Of a DNA stretch of 64,000 nucleotides, positions 61,313 to 64,000 are shown piece by piece (the first letter of the stretch is position 1; every line of letters begins with the position of its first letter). The stretch lies in contig DASXUY010000036.1 of NCBI GenBank assembly GCA_036504535.1, positions 1 to 64,000 of the forward strand, read 5' to 3'. The notes under the pieces were generated by a model. The model was given only the letters and a program-made list of their open reading frames with translations, had not been told where the DNA came from and did no database searches. The translations under genes and the position numbers were made by a program. The DNA comes from JARLGU01 sp036504535. GTDB lineage: Bacteria > Armatimonadota > Armatimonadia > Armatimonadales > Capsulimonadaceae.

Positions 61313-62605
61313 TCAATCCACCAAAAACACCTCAATCACCGGAATCGGCATATTCTCGGGCTCCATCATCAACCGTAGTCCGTGCGAGCCAGGCGTCACA
61401 CGAGGGTTGAGGTTCTCGTTCGTCCAAACATCAGCCTTCACGGGTTGCATCCGCGTTCCGTCGCAAAGCAACTGCGCATACTTCACGCGGCCAGCAAGAC
61501 CATTGAGCACCAATGTTCCCGGCGCCCACCGCATGACGTGGACATAGAGGCGGTTCAACTCCTTGTTGTACGTGTAGCGGCAATCCCGGGGAGGCGGAGG
61601 CAGCTCCTTGGGAGCGGCACCGCAGTTGTAGATCGACCGCGAGTTCAGCCTCATCCAGTGCGCGTAAGCATCGAGTATCTCGCGCTCCCGGTCGCAGATA
61701 AAACCGCGGCTCGTTGGCCCGATATTCATCAAAGTGTTGCCGTTCATGCTGGTCTGCGTGATCAGAATCTCCAGGCATCGGAACGGCGCCTTGAAATACG
61801 ATTTCTCATCGCGGTTATAGCCCCAAGCCGCCGTCATACAGTGGCAACCCTCCCACGCGACGCTATTCCCAGCCTCATCGACACAGTCGGTCTCGCGCAG
61901 ATAGCCCTCCGGCGTCAGAATGTCCGACGACTCCGGGATGCCCAGGCGGTTGTTGAGAATTACATTCGGCATAAGCGACCGAATCAACTGCACCATCGCC
62001 TCCGACTCGCATTCGACCGGACTGATCACACCGCTCACATCAAACCAGAACTCGACTATCTCGCCAAACTGCGTCAGAAGCTCCGTTACCTGGTCGCGCA
62101 TATACTGCGCATACCGGGCCATGTCGCGCCCCTCGTTAAGCCGCGCGATTTCGTCGTCGGGTAAGTACGCCAGCGCATGATTGCCGGCCTTGGTGATCAA
62201 GAAGTCCGGATGATGCCAGTCGGAGATCGAGTAATACAGGCCGATACGAATACCTTCCGCACGAAACGCGTCCACAATCTCCCGCAGAACGTCTCGACCG
62301 CACGCCGAATTGGTCACCTTCCAGTCGGTAAACTTCGTATCCCACATGCAGAATCCGTCGTGGTGCTTTGTTGTGAACACCACATACTTCATCCCCGCCG
62401 CCTTAGCACGACGCGCCCAGTCAGCCGGGTCAAATAGATCGGGATCGAAGTTGTCTGCGAGGAACTGGTATTCGTCAGCAGGGATACGCTCTCGCAGCAT
62501 GCACCATTCGTTGACGCCATACATCGAGTAAACGCCCCAGTGGATAAACATCCCGAACCGATCGTGCTGAAACTGCGTGAGGTCGCCGTGCAAGTAGTCG
62601 TTCAT
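61313..62605 (-). CDS. GH29 alpha-L-fucosidase
   Basis: 430 residues. The GH29 barrel is clear: FGMFIHWGVYSMYGVNEW near the start, YVVFTTKHHDGFCMWD, YYSISDWHHPD, and the nucleophile Asp189 in VEFWFDVSG. A short beta domain ends the chain. No signal peptide is visible, so it probably acts on fuco-oligosaccharides in the cytosol. It removes terminal alpha-L-fucose by a retaining mechanism. Second gene of the prepilin 4 operon, 157 nt after the prepilin across the hairpin at 62698. Confidence 0.95.
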   Translation of the reverse strand: MNDYLHGDLTQFQHDRFGMFIHWGVYSMYGVNEWCMLRERIPADEYQFLADNFDPDLFDPADWARRAKAAGMKYVVFTTKHHDGFCMWDTKFTDWKVTNSACGRDVLREIVDAFRAEGIRIGLYYSISDWHHPDFLITKAGNHALAYLPDDEIARLNEGRDMARYAQYMRDQVTELLTQFGEIVEFWFDVSGVISPVECESEAMVQLIRSLMPNVILNNRLGIPESSDILTPEGYLRETDCVDEAGNSVAWEGCHCMTAAWGYNRDEKSYFKAPFRCLEILITQTSMNGNTLMNIGPTSRGFICDREREILDAYAHWMRLNSRSIYNCGAAPKELPPPPRDCRYTYNKELNRLYVHVMRWAPGTLVLNGLAGRVKYAQLLCDGTRMQPVKADVWTNENLNPRVTPGSHGLRLMMEPENMPIPVIEVFLVD

Positions 62606-62697
62606 GAGTTTGGTGCCCGTAGGGCCCGTCCTTGTGGATTTTCGCTGTAGTCATGCGGCCGGAGAGCCGCGCTTGCTCACAGCGTGGGGACCTATGC

Positions 62698-62733
62698 GGC
62701 AGGCGACGACGAAATCCCTTCGTGTCGCCTGCC
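62698..62733 (-). promoter_or_regulatory. stable hairpin between prepilin 4 and the fucosidase gene
   Basis: GGCAGGCGAC ... GTCGCCTGCC with a further TTCGT/ACGAA pairing inside. 29 nt after the prepilin stop, no T tract. It probably shields the prepilin message from decay, as the hairpin at 47558 would in the matching operon. Confidence 0.55.
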
Positions 62734-62762
62734 ACGAGAAGCCAATTAAGCAGTAGTTCGTG

Positions 62763-63590
62763 TTATGCACCGTCTGGGATCAACCACGAACCGCACGGAC
62801 GGCTCGTAGTACCAGGGCAGTTCTCCGTTGCGCCGCGATTGAAGTTGTAATTGCCTTGTTGAAGCAAATTTGGCACTGCCAATGGTGCAGGATAGTTAAC
62901 TCCAGGGGTACGCATTGTACTGCCAGGAGTCAGCCACTTAACGTGACCATCGCAATATACGTAGTTCCAGCCTCCTGAATGACCCGGGACGCCCCATTTC
63001 GCCTGGTCCTGACAGGCCCAACCAGACGAGCTAATCGGACATCCCTGGTTAGCGTACTGCTGATAAGTGACTTGATTACCATTCAGTGGATTCTCGACCA
63101 GCAAGAACACCTTTGACGGCGACGGTATAGACGATATCGGACATACCACCGTAGTCACTACCCCCGCCACACTCACCGCCGCGCCCGCAGGAGCAAAAGC
63201 GCCCCACCCCATCCAAGCTCCATTCATAGCATAAGAGCGTCCAAAATCGTATCCAACACCCGTCGCATCGCTTGGACAATGAAAGATCGCTGCCTTTCCC
63301 CAACCAGCCTTCATGACATAAGGCATGATTGCTTGATCCCAGGTCATGTAGGGCGAAAAGTTCTCGGCGCCTATTGGAAATACCTCGTCAAAATCCTGCG
63401 CATACTGCAAAAACGCGATCCCGAGTTGCTTCTGGTTACTGGCACAACTTGTCTGGCGCGCCTTTTCTCGAGCAGTGGCAAACACGGGAAAAAGTATCGC
63501 TGCTAATATAGCAATGATCGCTATAGCTACGAGAAGCTCAATCAAAGTGAATGCCGTCGGCCGCGACAGCGTGTTTCGGCGGTTGCCCAT
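62763..63590 (-). CDS. prepilin-type H-X9-DG protein, copy 4
   Basis: 275 residues. MGNRRNTLSRPTA, then FTLIELLVAIAIIAIL (here Ala rather than Gly before the Phe), AREKARQTSCASNQKQLG and H-SGGWNYVYC-DG-HVKWL. Its C-terminal third (ATENCPGT...RPCGSWLIPD) resembles that of copy 3 (GTENCQGT...QPCGPWTVAD), so the two are the closest pair. The ATG at 63588-63590 has a perfect AGGAG eight nt upstream, which favours it over an upstream in-frame start. First gene of the fucosidase operon. Confidence 0.92.
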   Translation of the reverse strand: MGNRRNTLSRPTAFTLIELLVAIAIIAILAAILFPVFATAREKARQTSCASNQKQLGIAFLQYAQDFDEVFPIGAENFSPYMTWDQAIMPYVMKAGWGKAAIFHCPSDATGVGYDFGRSYAMNGAWMGWGAFAPAGAAVSVAGVVTTVVCPISSIPSPSKVFLLVENPLNGNQVTYQQYANQGCPISSSGWACQDQAKWGVPGHSGGWNYVYCDGHVKWLTPGSTMRTPGVNYPAPLAVPNLLQQGNYNFNRGATENCPGTTSRPCGSWLIPDGA

Positions 63591-63680
63591 CTTCGTATCT
63601 CCTAAAACTCTCGCCAGATTGAGTTCGTCGAACGAAACCGCACTCAATTAAATGATCTTATCAGCATCCCCGGATCACGA

Positions 63681-63702
63681 GGACATCATATATATGATGT
63701 CC
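63681..63702. promoter_or_regulatory. operator palindrome (fucosidase operon)
   Basis: Perfect 22-bp palindrome: CATCATATATATGATG flanked by GGA and TCC. The 16-bp core equals that at 49619-49634, in the same position relative to its promoter. Confidence 0.8.
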
Positions 63703-63703
63703 A

Positions 63704-63732
63704 ATTCTATAACACCCGAGCCACATTGTCAA
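63704..63732 (-). promoter_or_regulatory. sigma-70 promoter of the prepilin 4-fucosidase operon
   Basis: Minus strand: TTGACA (63727-63732), a 17-bp spacer, TAGAAT (63704-63709), with the operator starting 1 bp downstream. Confidence 0.8.
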
Positions 63733-63809
63733 GCACTATTTTCGATGAGGTCGAGAAGAGGCACAAATCATCCCCCAAGCGCCAACAACACGTCTAATGC
63801 TGGCCCATC

Positions 63810-64000
63810 CTAGCACGCGAAGTTCTCCTCCGCCGACACGAGCACTCCCTTATTCGACGCCGCTGCGAGCGGCAGCGGTGCGCGCTTGGGCTGGTTAACG
63901 GCAAAACTGCCGTCCGTCGACGGCCACGCTACCGCAGATCTCAGCAACTCGCCGCTTGCGGCTATCGGCGCAATCTCCAGCCGCATGCCGAACTCGCGGG
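63810..64000 (-). CDS. C-terminal end of an unidentified protein (partial)
   Basis: The last ~63 codons of a minus-strand gene whose start lies beyond the window, ending ...LVSAEENFAC-stop at 63810. The readable part (FGMRLEIAPIAASGELLRSA, WPSTDGSFAVNQPKRAPLPL) is free of stops and has normal GC-rich codon use. Family not recognised. Its position, upstream of the fucosidase operon on the same strand, suggests another glycan enzyme. Confidence 0.6.
   Translation of the reverse strand, partial: REFGMRLEIAPIAASGELLRSAVAWPSTDGSFAVNQPKRAPLPLAAASNKGVLVSAEENFAC

Overview
The window most resembles a chromosome segment of a GC-rich diderm bacterium of the Armatimonadota type, such as the Capsulimonas or Chthonomonas lineages. 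The signs are four class III-like prepilin proteins with the GFTLIELLVVIAIIAIL leader and a C-terminal H-X9-DG motif, each next to sugar regulators and glycoside hydrolases, together with secretin-like and CPA2-type proteins. The phylum is inferred from gene style; I see no rRNA, tRNA or CRISPR array.

Layout. 0.3-2.5 kb: a GntR/LacI-type regulator translationally coupled to a prepilin. 3.0-4.3 kb: argG. 5.0-10.0 kb: a two-gene operon of a secretin-like protein and a large membrane-anchored patatin. 10.0-14.8 kb: M16 peptidase, dapB and a PAS-GAF-HD-GYP protein. 14.9-16.9 kb: a second regulator-prepilin pair. 17.1-23.9 kb: a compact minus-strand operon (AraC regulator, membrane-anchored beta-sandwich protein, two asparagine-synthetase-like amide ligases without the glutaminase cysteine, a zinc-ribbon membrane protein, a cupin). 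Its genes overlap by 4-23 nt, and it is the best candidate for an undescribed biosynthetic system. 24.0-34.2 kb: CPA2 antiporter, then a GH4/oxidoreductase/VCBS sugar cluster, an MFS exporter, mtfA and an SseB-like protein. 34.5-43.4 kb: a very large heparinase-like enzyme, PhyH dioxygenase, SDR epimerase, DinB-like protein and sialate-O-acetylesterase-like protein. 43.7-63.6 kb: a 20-kb, almost entirely minus-strand glycan-degradation region (GH-A-clan enzyme with CBMs, prepilin, LacI regulator, beta-lactamase-like esterase, SGNH hydrolase, GH106-like, GH2, SGNH, GH29 and a further prepilin). 63.8-64.0 kb: the 3' end of another gene.

How the genes work together. The glycan region appears to target fucose- and rhamnose-decorated polysaccharide, probably of plant or algal origin. 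Two separate transcription units in it, LacI-prepilin-GH starting near 49.67 kb and prepilin-GH29-SGNH-GH2 starting near 63.73 kb, have the same promoter (TTGACA, 17 bp, TAGAAT) with the same perfect palindrome CATCATATATATGATG just downstream. This points to one autoregulated LacI regulon. Two other regulator-prepilin pairs have equally canonical promoters with their own palindromes or repeats.

The intergenic DNA is rich in repeated structured elements: a GGCC-hairpin/TCCTA family with at least six copies, several acting as terminators; two copies of a ~300-nt structured element; two copies of an ~84-nt double-hairpin element; two copies of a palindromic ACCTCACCCC element; and two large inverted repeats around the GH4 gene.
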